From assembly GCA_029964075.1 (NCBI GenBank), contig CM057140.1, positions 12,542,643 to 12,606,642 on the forward strand: DNA of 64,000 bases, written 5' to 3'. Both the position numbers and the translations under genes were made by a program. Of this stretch, positions 20,601-30,419 are shown one piece after another. The stretch comes from Patiria pectinifera. Its lineage: Eukaryota > Echinodermata > Asteroidea > Valvatida > Asterinidae. The notes under the pieces are model-generated. The model made no database searches. It was not told the DNA's origin and saw nothing but the letters and a program-made list of their open reading frames with translations. Numbering within the stretch: position 1 is the first letter of the stretch; each line of letters opens with the position of its first letter.

Positions 20601-22923
20601 AGTTGCCATTCGTCCACGAGGATGTCAAACGTTCGTCCATGAGGATGTCAAACAATCGTCCTGTAATATTGTGCCAAAAAGTCTGACACATTGTGACTAT
20701 AGTGGTTTCCGTATTGACATTCACACAGATGTCTGTGGGAAGGGGCGTTTACCGCTTCCATATGTGAATGTGTACTTGTGAAATGTAGCCAAGTAATTCG
20801 GATGCGGCTTTGCTTTACAAGAAATTAGTAAGATGATTTTTGATGTGGTTGAGTCCTTTTGCAGGTCCTCCCAAGTCTCCACAAGTCCATCACAAATCTC
20901 AGGTCAATTCACAAGCTACAATCCCGGCCAAAATGGTTGGGACGCTTCAAAATAAGCATACCCTCCCCCAGTCCCCTGCTCCCCGTTCCAGACCCTCCCT
21001 CTCCACATCCAATCTAGGGTTCATACATTCAGACAATCCCGGCCAAAATGGTTGGGACACGTCCACACAATGAACATACCCTCCCCCGGTCCCCCGCTAC
21101 CCCAGTCCCCTGCTACCCCAGTCCCCTGCTCCCCCAGTCAATGTTGTCATCTCGCGCTTGAGCACAGACCGTGCAATGAGAGCAGCATTGGCCAGGGATG
21201 GGGGCCCAGCGAGTTTTGGCCGGGATTGTAGCTAGTCAAACAGAATGTGACATAAGCATTTCATTGTCATGGTTACTCACCGTTCACTTGTGGCAGGGTT
21301 TTTTATTTAACTGCGACCAGACTTGTGATTGACGTGATGGACTCGGCTACAAGACTTCAGAAGATCACCATGTAATCTTGCCATTGTTTTTCAGGGTGGC
21401 AAAGAGCACGGCGTTCCTATCTTAATCTCAGAGATCCATGAAGGTCTCCCCGCCGATCGAAGCCAAGGGTTGTATGTAGGGGACGCCATCCTGTCGGTGA
21501 ATGGCATCAACCTGCGTGACGCCAAGCACACGGAAGCAGTGGATATACTCTCCCAACAGGTAGGCGGAGCATGGAACTCAGAGGGGGAGGAGGGACGAAG
21601 GGGCCTTGACAAATTTTGAAGAAAAAAAACACGCTGAAATTCTCTAAAAAATTCATTGTGTGCAGTACCTGCTGCAATATTCACTATTTTGTGATGGAAC
21701 GTTTGTTAGATTTGAATGGGTCATCCAACCCATCAAGCTTGAGGGTCATCTGGTTGAGACGTCTGCACTAGCAAGCAGAAGTTTGCGGGTTCGAGTCCCA
21801 CTCGAGGAAACTTGTGATTTTTTTTGCAAAACCTCTCGACCGCACTGTGCTTTCATTCAGAGCTTGTAAAATCGCAGAAGGGTAAAACCATTATTGAAAT
21901 ATATATCTCCCAGTGTTTTTCTTAGTAAGAAGTGAGCTGGCGTTTGAGAGTTCTTAATTTGCCGTTTTGTATTTCTTGTTTTTTGGGTTTTTTTGGCAGA
22001 ATGGGGAGATTAGCATGGAGGTTCAGTTTGTTGCCCCTGATTCAGACAGCGACGATGACAACGATGAAATCATTGATGAGAATGGTTACAGGTAAGAGCA
22101 CTCAATTTGAAACAAATGCTGGAAAGAAATGCAGAAAGGATGGTCACAATGAAATCAATCTAATGAATAAACCATCTTTTCTTGTTTTCCAGCCTCAACT
22201 GATTTGAGAAAAAAAGATACCAGCCTTTGGAAAACATGTTTTAAGTTCTTTTGAGAGTTCAGTAGTTTGAAAATTCACCGACAGGGCTATTCTGGTTCTT
22301 AGATTTATCAAAGTCCCATATTCACTATTCCAGTCATTTCTCAAAACCAGTATTGCGATAGATCTCAACAAACTGACATTCAGCACACACCTGGGACTTG
22401 TTTTTTCAGAAGCAAATTGCATTTCCTTTGACTTTCTCAAAATTATAGTTATCCAGTTTATGAGGAAAGCGAAGAGGATTTACTAAGCTACCAGCAGCCT
22501 AGTGAAGACAGCCCCCCGCGCTCCCAAGCCACCAGCAACTCAGCCACCCCGCTCCACGATAACAGCCCATCGACATCAACAAGCCACCCAGGGCGGAGTA
22601 CCAGCCACTCCCCAACGAAGAAGATAGCGAAAGCAGCAGGGATGAAGACACCGTCCCCCGCCACGCCAGGTGCCAGCGGTGGTGGGGCGCGAGCCGCGGG
22701 GAAGGCTTCGTCAACACGCGAGGCACGGCATTCCACGTCCAGCCAATCATCGGAGCGGTCGTCGGCTGCCTCGCTCCTGCAGGGGGATATGAGCGCGGTG
22801 ACGGCGCCCTCGACGGAGCCGGGAAACGAGATGAAGATGATGAGCGTTGGTCGCATGAGCACCAATGCGGTGCAGGGGTTGCCCTCAGCGGGGAGCGGGG
22901 AGGAACTGTTTGGAGCAGACTGA
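14412..22923 (+). CDS. GOPC: GOPC (PIST/CAL): Golgi-associated PDZ and coiled-coil protein, 8 exons, complete
   Basis: Golgi/TGN adaptor whose coiled coil binds Golgi partners and whose PDZ domain binds membrane-protein C-termini to steer their trafficking. Exons: 14412-14666, 15933-16097, 16817-16992, 19604-19769, 20433-20522, 21395-21559, 22000-22091 and 22449-22923. All junctions are GT/AG and in phase, giving 527 residues (human about 460). Near-identical blocks to human: [83 protein letters not shown] and [15 protein letters not shown]. Coiled coil lies at about 60-210. PDZ lies at about 267-350, with binding loop GLGMSI (278-283; human GLGISI). An acidic linker follows, then a Ser/Thr/Ala-rich tail longer than in human. 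Start: ATG 14412 has a perfect Kozak context (GCCACCATG); ATG 14448, in frame, is the alternative. Confidence 0.96.
15168..15779. mobile_element. ~600-bp foldback element (long inverted repeat) in GOPC intron 1
   Basis: The left arm (about 15168-15420) reappears reverse-complemented in the right arm (about 15530-15779); for example GGAATTCACCCAAACCTTGC near 15183 mirrors GCAAGGTTTGGGTGAATTCC near 15743. The central spacer is about 110 bases. One arm has a gap of about a dozen bases near its tip, so the outer boundary is uncertain. The frames inside are mirror images of each other and not genes. The arms are still very similar, suggesting a fairly young insertion or gene conversion. Confidence 0.85.
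15933..16097 (+). CDS. GOPC: GOPC exon 2 (coiled coil)
   Basis: It encodes residues 86-140: a helical stretch with heptad Leu ([20 protein letters not shown]) and the conserved AKTGQS. The exon is 165 nt, phase 0 to 0, with donor CTG|GTGCGT. Confidence 0.94.
16600..16705. repeat. short GGATT(T)GCAGGATTGAGG repeats in GOPC intron 2
   Basis: The phrase TTTGCAGGATTGAGGC appears twice (near 16613 and 16677) with related GGAGGAAT words. The same phrase type makes up a longer tract at 41560-41790 and a single unit near 48290. Confidence 0.55.
16817..16992 (+). CDS. GOPC: GOPC exon 3 (coiled coil, leucine-zipper part)
   Basis: It encodes residues 141-198 plus part of 199. A charged helix leads to [19 protein letters not shown], nearly identical in human. 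It ends in phase 2 at GGCAG|GTGAGT. The vertebrate alternative 8-residue insertion between exons 2 and 3 has no counterpart that I see. Confidence 0.94.
18060..18290. repeat. degenerate minisatellite, CACAAAGC / ATTAAT units, GOPC intron 3
   Basis: CACAAA(G/A)C words recur roughly every 35-40 bases, each followed by A/T-rich ATTAAT.AT stretches, at least six times. The units have drifted, so this is an old tandem array. Confidence 0.55.
19378..19440 (+). repeat. tRNA-like SINE head in GOPC intron 3
   Basis: TCTATTCAGTTGGTAGAACA resembles a tRNA D-arm (A box) and CCAGGTTCAA a T-arm (B box), about 60 bases in total. The acceptor stem does not pair, so it is a tRNA-derived repeat and not a tRNA gene. 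Confidence 0.6.
19604..19769 (+). CDS. GOPC: GOPC exon 4
   Basis: It completes Arg199 and encodes [20 protein letters not shown] through IRACRGRQG to PPGH. The block from [11 protein letters not shown] to IRACRGR is essentially the human sequence. Acceptor TTTTCTCTTCAG, donor CAT|GTAAGG. Confidence 0.95.
19845..20180. repeat. minisatellite of (GA)TCACAAGTCAG / GCACAAGT units, GOPC intron 4
   Basis: An array of about 11-base units (TCACAAGTCAG, GCACAAGTCAG, TCACAAGTACG) with a higher-order period near 22-44 bases. Units are contiguous with no unique spacers. Confidence 0.9.
20433..20522 (+). CDS. GOPC: GOPC exon 5 (first strand and binding loop of the PDZ domain)
   Basis: This 90-nt exon encodes residues 255-284, ending [14 protein letters not shown] replaces the classical GLGF carboxylate-binding loop; human has GLGI at this place. 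Confidence 0.93.
20604..20655. repeat. short direct duplication in GOPC intron 5
   Basis: ATTCGTCCACGAGGATGTCA is followed at once by a near copy (GTTCGTCCATGAGGATGTCA). Two units of about 25 bases are present. Confidence 0.6.
20919..21228. mobile_element. Tc1/mariner-type MITE, 310 bp, flanked by TA, GOPC intron 5
   Basis: Terminal inverted repeats CAATCCCGGCCAAAA ... TTTTGGCCGGGATTG are each bordered by TA (20917-20918 and 21229-21230), the target site of the Tc1/mariner superfamily. Inside, the left end plus about 100 bases is duplicated directly (from about 21039), followed by CCCCAGTCCCCTGCT repeats. No transposase is present. Confidence 0.85.
21395..21559 (+). CDS. GOPC: GOPC exon 6 (PDZ core)
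   Basis: Residues 285-339: [22 protein letters not shown], then [20 protein letters not shown] and [10 protein letters not shown]. It contains the PDZ GDAIL.VNG hallmark and the His of helix alpha-B (in AKHTEAV) that reads class I ligands. Confidence 0.96.
21725..21812 (+). repeat. tRNA-like sequence in GOPC intron 6
   Basis: GGTCATCTGGTTGAGACGTC resembles an A box and GCGGGTTCGAGTCCC is a good B box, about 50 bases apart. The acceptor stem is not convincing, so I call it a tRNA-derived repeat. Confidence 0.55.
22000..22091 (+). CDS. GOPC: GOPC exon 7 (last PDZ strand and acidic linker)
   Basis: [20 protein letters not shown] closes the PDZ domain and starts an acidic stretch. It ends in phase 2 at TACAG|GTAAGA, completing a Ser with exon 8. 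Confidence 0.93.
22449..22923 (+). CDS. GOPC: GOPC exon 8 (Ser/Thr-rich tail, stop)
   Basis: It encodes 157 residues: [17 protein letters not shown], then a low-complexity Ser/Thr/Pro/Ala tail with basic patches, ending EELFGAD. The human tail is shorter and different after the acidic linker, so this part is fast-evolving. The exon is clearly more GC-rich than the DNA around it, as expected for coding sequence. Confidence 0.85.
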
Positions 22924-23105
22924 TGAATATTCATTATTCTAATGAATATTCATGGTGACAGGTCATCTCAATATTAATATTCATCAAGATGAACTGGTTG
23001 GAACAGACTGGTTAATATTCATTTCTTATGAAAAATCTTTCTAAAGATGATTCATCATCGAAAATATACATAAACATATTTATCAGAATGAATATTCATA
23101 TTTAG
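22924..23105 (+). repeat. GOPC: cluster of AATATTCAT words at the start of the GOPC 3' UTR
   Basis: Directly after the stop codon, ATGAATATTCAT-type words occur five or more times in 180 bases, on both strands because the core is nearly palindromic. It could be a degenerate tandem repeat or reflect selection on the mRNA. The same word recurs alone near 24830 and 25150. Confidence 0.6.
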
Positions 23106-23523
23106 AAGACTTGTCTTTCCATCTAACAGATTTATGGTCGCATTCTCATTACGGTGAACTTTTTACGGAACGGGTGGATCCTGGTGTCAGAAAAGGGGGG
23201 GGGGGCAAAACAAACCACTTGGAGTAATAACAAGTTTCCGTGAGGATATAAATTTGTACATTTGCTGTACGATTTTTTTGGTAGATTTTCTTGTTTCTCT
23301 TGAGGGTAGGTCTTTTTTTGCAAGTCACATGGTTGAAACTCTACATGAATGTGATTGGAAGTGGGATTTGACGTCGCATGAATTCTTGCCATGTAAATTC
23401 TCCCTCTGTGTCAGTGCGTAAAGCATTCCTGCTCTCTGCAGTTCAAACTCATGTTCGATATTCTAGATGAATTGGACGCTTATCCATCGCAGGTAGAGCG
23501 AGAAGTCTGCCTGGTTCTTTTAA

Positions 23524-23729
23524 CCAGTTCGCGCCGGTATTATTTTGACATTGACCGGACCCAGGCCCCGGGATTGTTTTTCACGAACGTCAATGCCAGA
23601 CGGGTTCAGGCCGTCATCTGCTGGTAGCACACCCTGATATTTCCGGCCTCACTAGTTGCGTGTTATCCGTCATCCGTTCCGAATACCGCAAAACCTTTGC
23701 GTGCATTCACGTCATCAGACGTGAACTGG
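23524..23729. mobile_element. piggyBac-type MITE, 206 bp, flanked by TTAA
   Basis: Ends CCAGTTCGCG ... CGTGAACTGG are inverted repeats, each bordered by TTAA (23520-23523 and 23730-23733), the piggyBac target site. The interior is GC-richer than the flanks and non-coding. It lies about 600 bases past the GOPC stop, probably within its 3' UTR or just downstream. Confidence 0.82.
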
Positions 23730-24416
23730 TTAAAGCAGCAAATAGCTGCAAGTTTATTTTGCCAAAATTTGGGTATGTGGTCATGTGATGGTAGATAGGT
23801 TGGGGGGTGGTGGAGGAGGTAATTTTGCCCCCGCCTCTTTTTTTACCAACATCCGGTTTAAAACATTTTAAAATACACAATTTCTGTAAACTAAGTCTGT
23901 ACAAGCTTGTGGTAGGTAATATTGTGTTCACTAGCATGGAATTTTAAAAGGTGCTCGATGGGGGTTTTATTGTGCGTAATACTAAAGCAAAGCATTGAGT
24001 GTAAAGCTTGTGTAACATTCAGACGGACCAATTATTTTAAACACAGGTTATCTGCATCTACGATTTTTGTTTCACGGACATTTTTCAAAACTATAAAATT
24101 AGTGGACTTATTCCTGGATAACAGGAGCTATATGATAGCCAGCGCTGACCTGGCTCCACATATTTTTTTTTGCATCTTGGTAAAGTCATTGATCATAAAA
24201 TGCATGCCTGAAACATAACACCTGGACGATAAATACATGTATGTCATCTGATTCGGAATAAGTTCATATAGCTTATTATTCCACGGCGGTCAGTGTGGTT
24301 TCGCTATAGCGTGCTTGTGCAAAATCTGTGGAGGAATTTCACATTTTCATTTTTTTTTCCCCAAAAGTGAATTTTCTTCCCTAAATTGTGTTTAATCAAG
24401 TCTTGGTGATCGATAA

Positions 24417-24422
24417 AATAAA
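24417..24422 (+). terminator. GOPC: candidate polyadenylation signal for GOPC
   Basis: AATAAA about 1.5 kb after the GOPC stop. Other hexamers follow in this AT-rich DNA (for example near 25455), so the true site cannot be chosen from sequence alone. Confidence 0.25.
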
Positions 24423-24449
24423 AAGTCACCCTTTTCTGCTCATTTATGG

Positions 24450-27400
24450 CTCCGGAAGAATTTTTTTTGGCTCAAGAGAAGCTAAGTCCGAGAACCATTT
24501 CGTTACCAACTGAAGCATGTGCATTATAGTTATTGACTGAACTTGGTTGCAGAAAAAACAATTGCGACCCGGCGGAATCACCAAGTGTAAACAATCTTCA
24601 GGAATTTAAACTGAATTGGAAATATTAATTGAGTGCCCTTTTTCTTTATCCTAAATAACATCAGAAAAACCAGAACTTAAACCCTCTCTATTTCAAACAC
24701 TTTTTTATTTGCTGTATGAAATGATGATATTTTTACAGGTGCAATATGTACAGGCGACAGTTTCGTGTAATTTTTTTTGGGGGGTGATATTTGGCAGTGA
24801 TTTTGTCACGAGTGCATTACCATATCATGAATATTCAATGCCGTATTTGAATATTCAAGGTCATAAATGAATACATGTGTAAACACGGGATAGCGTGCAT
24901 ATTTTGTTTTTGATATGGTTCATGAACTCGATAAACAAGTTGTGTGAATGTAAAATTCTAGATTTTATGTTTGATCTTGAATTTTCACAATAGCTAAATT
25001 ATTTATAAGGTCCTGAAAATCTAGAGTAAATATACACATAATTAATTAAATATGAAAAAAAAACCACTGTACATATTTTGTGACAAGAAATTGCAGACGC
25101 TATGGAAACTCCGATATACCATTAAAAACCTGTTTGGTAGTTTTGTACTTAATGAATATTCAGCGGATATTTGTCTATCTGTGATTGGACACATGCTGCC
25201 CATGTGACCACATGTTTTATGACCAACTCATTTTGTTATTCCAGTATTTATTTACATTGAAAATAAGTTTTATTGCAGGGTGAAATTAAGGCTGTTTATG
25301 AAAACAAACAGTGAATGAAATCTAATTTTTAAAGTTAGATTTAGTTATTTATATTCTAAGTAAACAATAACAAAATTGAACCTTTTTTTTCGTTTGTCCA
25401 CACTTTCTAAATTATTTTAACCCACCCATCCATTTGAAAGAATTTAACATAACAAATAAATTCATTATTAAAAGAAATTAAAATAATTTTTATATCAGTT
25501 GTGGTAATGGAAAATCACAATTTCTTTTTGATAAATCTCAAAGATTTCTGCATTCCAGCTCTTTAACTTTCAAGTGTTCAAAATTTGGCTCTTGTTACAA
25601 CTGTTAGTGTGGCAAGTAGCTGGTAGCCTTTATCTCTTAAGGTGCACGTGAACCAGTTACAGTTACCCTACGGGTTGTTTTGTAGGCCCTGCCTAATTTT
25701 TTTTCGAAGACATTCAAGCATGCTGTTTCCGTACTGTTTTTGTAAGTATTAAAAACTAAAGTAAAGACTAAATTTTTTGGGTTTATTTTTGCAAAGCACG
25801 TTGTATGTCTGGGAAGATATTGACCCATAGGGAAAGGAAACAAATGAAATAGTATTTAGATTGAAATATTTTATTGAAGATGTTCAGTATATTTTACTTA
25901 TCCGGCATTGAAATGAGGGTTCCGGTTTTCTGTGTTTGTTTTATAACGGGCAGTCTGCATTTAATTGTTGTCAGAAAGTTTGAATCGTTTCATTGTTTGC
26001 TATGTTTCGCATTAACTTAAAGAAATTGATGTGAACAGGTCTGTGTCAAAAACAAGTGAAAAGTATACAAGTTGAGATGTCATTAAAGCAATGCAGTAAG
26101 TGACATGTCTTGAAAAAAAGTTCTGCCCTTTTTTACAAGTTGCAAAATCCCACAAACAAAACTAACAACTCAAGAAGTACATTTACCAAGAAATGTACCA
26201 AATCGAAATGTTTCTCTTTCTATTTTATTTTTTTCCTCAATTTGAGAAAAAGTGAACTTTTGACCAAAATTTAAATTATGTGACATAAACTTTACGTCAT
26301 TGGTTTTTTTTAAGTGTGAAATCTACATTTGTCTTTAACCCATGTTGGATATATGAGGAATGCACACGTTTTGTTTTTATTTGAAAAAAAAATATTTCAC
26401 AGTGATTTGGTTAAAAAGCACACTTTTTAGGTGACAGTTGTTTGAAAGATTATGTGACTTTCAAGTTTTCGTGTGCGTTGTAATATAATATGAAGGTGTT
26501 ATTTTTTCAGACAAAAGAAAACATTGAAAAGTCGATGGTTCACAATTAATTCCCCCCAAATATGGTAAAGCCATCAGCGGAAATCCCTACGGAATCCGGT
26601 AGCTGCCGTGGAATAATAGAAGACCCCCGGGCATGTGTCACGGGGATGTGCGCGGCACATGGTGCGTATCGGCCACATTCACGCCTGCGGTCCGTCAGCT
26701 GTATAGGGGATGCAGCGTGCATTTTGCGGCGTAAAACTTAACGAGCGTGTATGAAATCGGTCATAAAAATGAGTTAAATTGCTGCATTATGTGGGCCCAC
26801 AGGGGCTTTGTATGCCTGACAATTGGAACTGACGGACCGGAAGGTGAGTGGAAGACCAAATGTCGGACGTCAACTGGAAAGACACGCCATTATTTGGGTT
26901 TAAATTGAAACAAAATGATGTGTTGATAGACTTGAAGTTTCAGAACTTGAACACATTTTACGGTTAATAGTTCCCTGCCAAATTCTAAATCCTGCCCTCT
27001 TTAATAAAACTAAACAACATTCCCAAACAATTGTATTATACTGTTGGGGTGTTGGCACCTTTTGTCGTCAGCGTTCACTACTGTCTTAAATGTGTTAATA
27101 TGGTTGTATTTTGTACAAATATTTGTAGAAATCATAATGTCGCCCGAAAATGTTTTTCAGTGAAAAAAAGTTCCGGTCATTTTTTTCTTTCTTTCAGATT
27201 CATAAGTCTTGACGTATATTAACACCATTTTAAGGAGTTCATGAATGAATTTGGTCTCATTATCCTTGCCAATGTCAAGTTTTCTGATATTCTTGAAAAT
27301 AAAGAGATGACAAAATGTCTTTTTCAAGTTACTTTTAGGAGTGCATTTTTTCACCATTTATAATTGTCCATGCTATATCCCGACGACTGAGGGCGCTGTT
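24450..27400. other. gene-poor AT-rich intergenic DNA
   Basis: I see no exon, tRNA or clear element here. A GC-richer patch at 26570-26720 (GAAATCCCTACGGAATCCGG to CATTTTGCGGCG) stands out from the AT-rich flanks but has no open frame of note. Confidence 0.5.
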
Positions 27401-27532
27401 GCTGCTCGAGATGCCGTCAAAATGTAAACACGACACAACACTTCGCAACGCGCAATATGAAAGACAATTTTCAGAGCCTTTTTCCAGCCTTTTGACAAAC
27501 ACCCACGCCAAGTTTTAACACACGTCGACACT

Positions 27533-27938
27533 ATGCCTTCCACTCATCGGGGATTAAGAACTCGTCACCGTAAGTTTTGAGTTATTTCTCCAAAATTCTC
27601 CTGCAATCCGAGTTTTTGATCCAGACCATTCACAACCTAGTTTTATGGGACCTCGTTCCCAACGGACGCACCCCACCAGATCCGTTCCCATACGGCCCCG
27701 CGAGATATGAACCCTTGTAAATCTTAATTTCGCTTTCTTCTCAAAACCTCTTATCCTACTCCGAAATAAATCGTAAAACTTCAAACCATGTTGCCCCACA
27801 GGTATGATATTTCAACCATATCTTGCATGGAAGCTTGGACAACCGAAATGTTCAAACAAAGAGTTCACTTCCTCAAGTTCCATGTTTGGAGGAAAAAAAC
27901 GCGCCGCTCAAATTTCGAAAACCCATATCACATTGTAA
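27533..27938 (+). CDS. candidate two-exon short gene, unknown product
   Basis: An ATG at 27533 opens 12 codons (MPSTHRGLRTRH), followed by a consensus donor C|GTAAGT (GT at 27570). An acceptor CCCCACAG ends at 27801, and joining in phase 1 gives a 57-residue basic product ending KTHITL, stop at 27936-27938. The upstream 130 bases are GC-richer, as at promoters. A possible extra donor (ATT|GTAATA) precedes the stop, so it may continue. I recognise no family. A competing 122-codon frame (27788-28156) does not match the phase of the first exon. Weak evidence only. Confidence 0.22.
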
Positions 27939-28179
27939 TACCTGCGAGGCAAATGGATGAAATTGTGATAGTGCGAAACCAGTGGAAAAGAACTATGTGT
28001 CTTCCATTGTCAAGAAAACAGCCTTATTGTTATGAGAAAAAAAGGTATTTTGATATACTCAAGCGTGTAGCAGTAGGCCCTATGGTAGTTCGTCTAAATA
28101 GCCGTCAAAATAGCCTATGCAATTCAACACTTGCCCATGGCGGAAATTTTGAATGAATCCTTCATGTTTTTATGGAAAA

Positions 28180-28357
28180 AAATGTTGCAACCTGACGCCA
28201 CTTTTTTCTTCATATATCATCTCAATTGCAAAAATGATGATACGACATGAATCTGGGACTGAGAAATATTTCCAGTTTTGTAAAGAAATACTTTGAAAAT
28301 GTTCTTGACTCTCCATAGACTTTGTACACAATCGCGAAAGTGTTGGTTGCAACATTT
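28180..28357. mobile_element. MITE, CCTGACGCCACTT family, copy 1
   Basis: Ends AATGTTGCAACC and GGTTGCAACATT are inverted. The interior is shared with copies at 49527-49693 and 52565-52738, including AAATACTT and TTTGTACACAA. Non-coding and about 178 bp. Confidence 0.7.
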
Positions 28358-28713
28358 TGTCCTCGTAATCGTAGGAGTAGGCTATGAGTATGAGCTGTAT
28401 ATGACGTTGCCTGACGTTGTAAGTAAACAATACTATTCTTTCGTCGGCTTCAAGACATGGACCGGTTCATGGATTCCGTCATCTTTGTAATCACGTGGTA
28501 ATCCAAGAGGGCATCTCATTGAAAATACATCCCCGGAGGTATTCCCATAAAATAGGCAAATCTCAAATTATCATCCTCAGTAAGTTAGAACCACATATCG
28601 AGGAATGCTAGATCATTCGTGAAACAACGTATCGTTCCTGAATTTGAAATCAAGACTTATTTTCATTCACCAGCCGATATCAAACAAAAATATAATTGTA
28701 TTCTTTCAGACTA

Positions 28714-29103
28714 ATTTGCTAAAGCCGAATAAAAAAAAACATGTTTCTCGTCCGGGTTTTTGAAAAAAAGGAGGAAGCGGGGCTTTTTTATTTTTTATTT
28801 TTTATTTGTTTCAAGATGGCCTCCATTTGAAAATTTCCTGGAACCGTTGGTGTTTCCACTGTTCAAAGACACTTTTAAAATGAAAGATAAGTTGGACAAG
28901 AGAACTGAACATATTTACAGTGTCATTTAGACTTGTATTGGTCTACAATTTATTTTCCGATGAATTTGTGGACTTTTTCGGTGTTTTTTTACTGCATTTT
29001 TCAAAATTAAAAAATAATAATAAAAAAATCCAGGCGGCCTCCAAAAAGGAAGCGGGTGGGGACGAGAAATATTTTTTTTTTTTTACTTCGCCTAACACAA
29101 ATA
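28714..29103. mobile_element. probable foldback/MITE-like element with polyA-TTTCTCGTCC ends
   Basis: The left end (A run, then ATGTTTCTCGTCC) mirrors the right end (GGACGAGAAATATT, then T run), with further weak matching outside the A/T runs. The interior is AT-rich with a CAAGATGGCC word. The long A/T runs make the terminal match less certain. Confidence 0.42.
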
Positions 29104-29946
29104 TCGTGATTTATTGAAAAAAAAACACACCTTTTTTAGGTGAAAGGACTTTAGGCCCTATATGTAGCCTTTTAACATATTTTCCATAACTTATTGCATT
29201 TTAATTTAAATCAAAAGACTTCGGAATAATAAGCAAATTGTTCCAATCGCAGCGTGATATGCGTCCATCATAATTATACTTTAGGTGTGGTTTTAGTACG
29301 CTAAAAAAATCCATGTTTTAATAGAACTTTATAACATTTTCACACATTCAATTTTATTTCCAATGGTTTTAAAAATCTACTTGTACAGAAATGTACCTCC
29401 CCAAACAAAAACAATTCTGAAAATCAGGTCCTAAATAAAGCTGAAATATATGTTTATTGCCCCTCATAAAATAGGCTAAATGGCTTCTATTCAGCATATT
29501 TCTATATTTGTTTCAAAGCTTGCGATTTTTGTCGTCACATTATGAAGGTATTGTGGATCGCGATATTAGACGAATTTATGATGAACTTGTATTAATCGGT
29601 TTATATGATCTCTAATCGTCGAAACATTAGATCCCGGTGACTAGTCATCAGTGAAACGACTTCTGTTTGTCCCCTCTACATCCAATAAAACATCTCCCAT
29701 TCCCCCAAATCAGTTACGATTAAAGGCTGGAGCTACACGTTCTAATAAGTACTTGAAATAAACCTGAATAGCAAGAACTGAGCATGCGCGCGGACTTAGC
29801 CGTCCGCTGGCTGCCGCGCATACTGTTATCATTGCTAAATGAAGAGCGCATGCGCGCCAACTTAATCTCTGCTTTTTTTTTTTTTGGTTAACTTTTCACA
29901 ACCGAATATTTATATATTAGTTCCAAACACATTGAAGTAAGAAGAG

Positions 29947-30020
29947 CGTGTTGGCCTAGTGGTAGGCACTCTTGACGCTCATGCCGGTGTCCCTGGTTCG
30001 AATCCGGCCAGTGCCTCAAC
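29947..30020 (+). repeat. tRNA-like sequence 1 of a cluster
   Basis: TGGCCTAGTGGTAGGCA resembles an A box and CTGGTTCGAATCC is a perfect B box. The acceptor stem ends do not pair, so it is probably a tRNA-derived repeat or pseudogene. Confidence 0.55.
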
Positions 30021-30121
30021 AGGTCCATTTTATTTCTTTTTTACTTATACTTATTTATTTTTAAAAAGAGTAAAATTCTATTTTATTTTATTTTATTTTA
30101 TTTAGTTATAGTAGACGAGCG

Positions 30122-30212
30122 CCACGGAACTCGGACTCGCCGCAGGTTTCCCTGCTGCGGCCGGGACTCGAACCCGGGTCGCCGACTTGCCAGCCGCACT
30201 CTCTACCGGGTA
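30122..30212 (-). repeat. tRNA-like sequence 2 of a cluster
   Basis: Read on the minus strand: CCCGGTAGAGAGTGCGGC, then GACCCGGGTTCGAGTCCCGG. The T-arm and D-arm are good but no closed acceptor stem is seen. Confidence 0.55.
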
Positions 30213-30295
30213 CCTAATCTGGGTCCCCCCATTTAAAAACACTCTTCTTATATATTTAACCCTTAGAACCAGCTAAAGAAATAAAAATAAAAACG

Positions 30296-30366
30296 CCCTC
30301 AGGATTCGAACCCGGGTCTCGAGAACTCGAGTTCCGTGCCTTACCGCCAGGCTACCAGTTCGCTTC
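30296..30366 (-). repeat. tRNA-like sequence 3 of a cluster
   Basis: Read on the minus strand: AACTGGTAGCCTGGCGGTAA, then GACCCGGGTTCGAATCCTGA. The B box is perfect. It lies 80 bases from sequence 2, and three such units of two orientations occupy 420 bases. Confidence 0.55.
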
Positions 30367-30419
30367 TGAATTCGGCGCCCGAATTTTAAATATATCAAGG
30401 ATGGTTTTGTACTTAGTAA

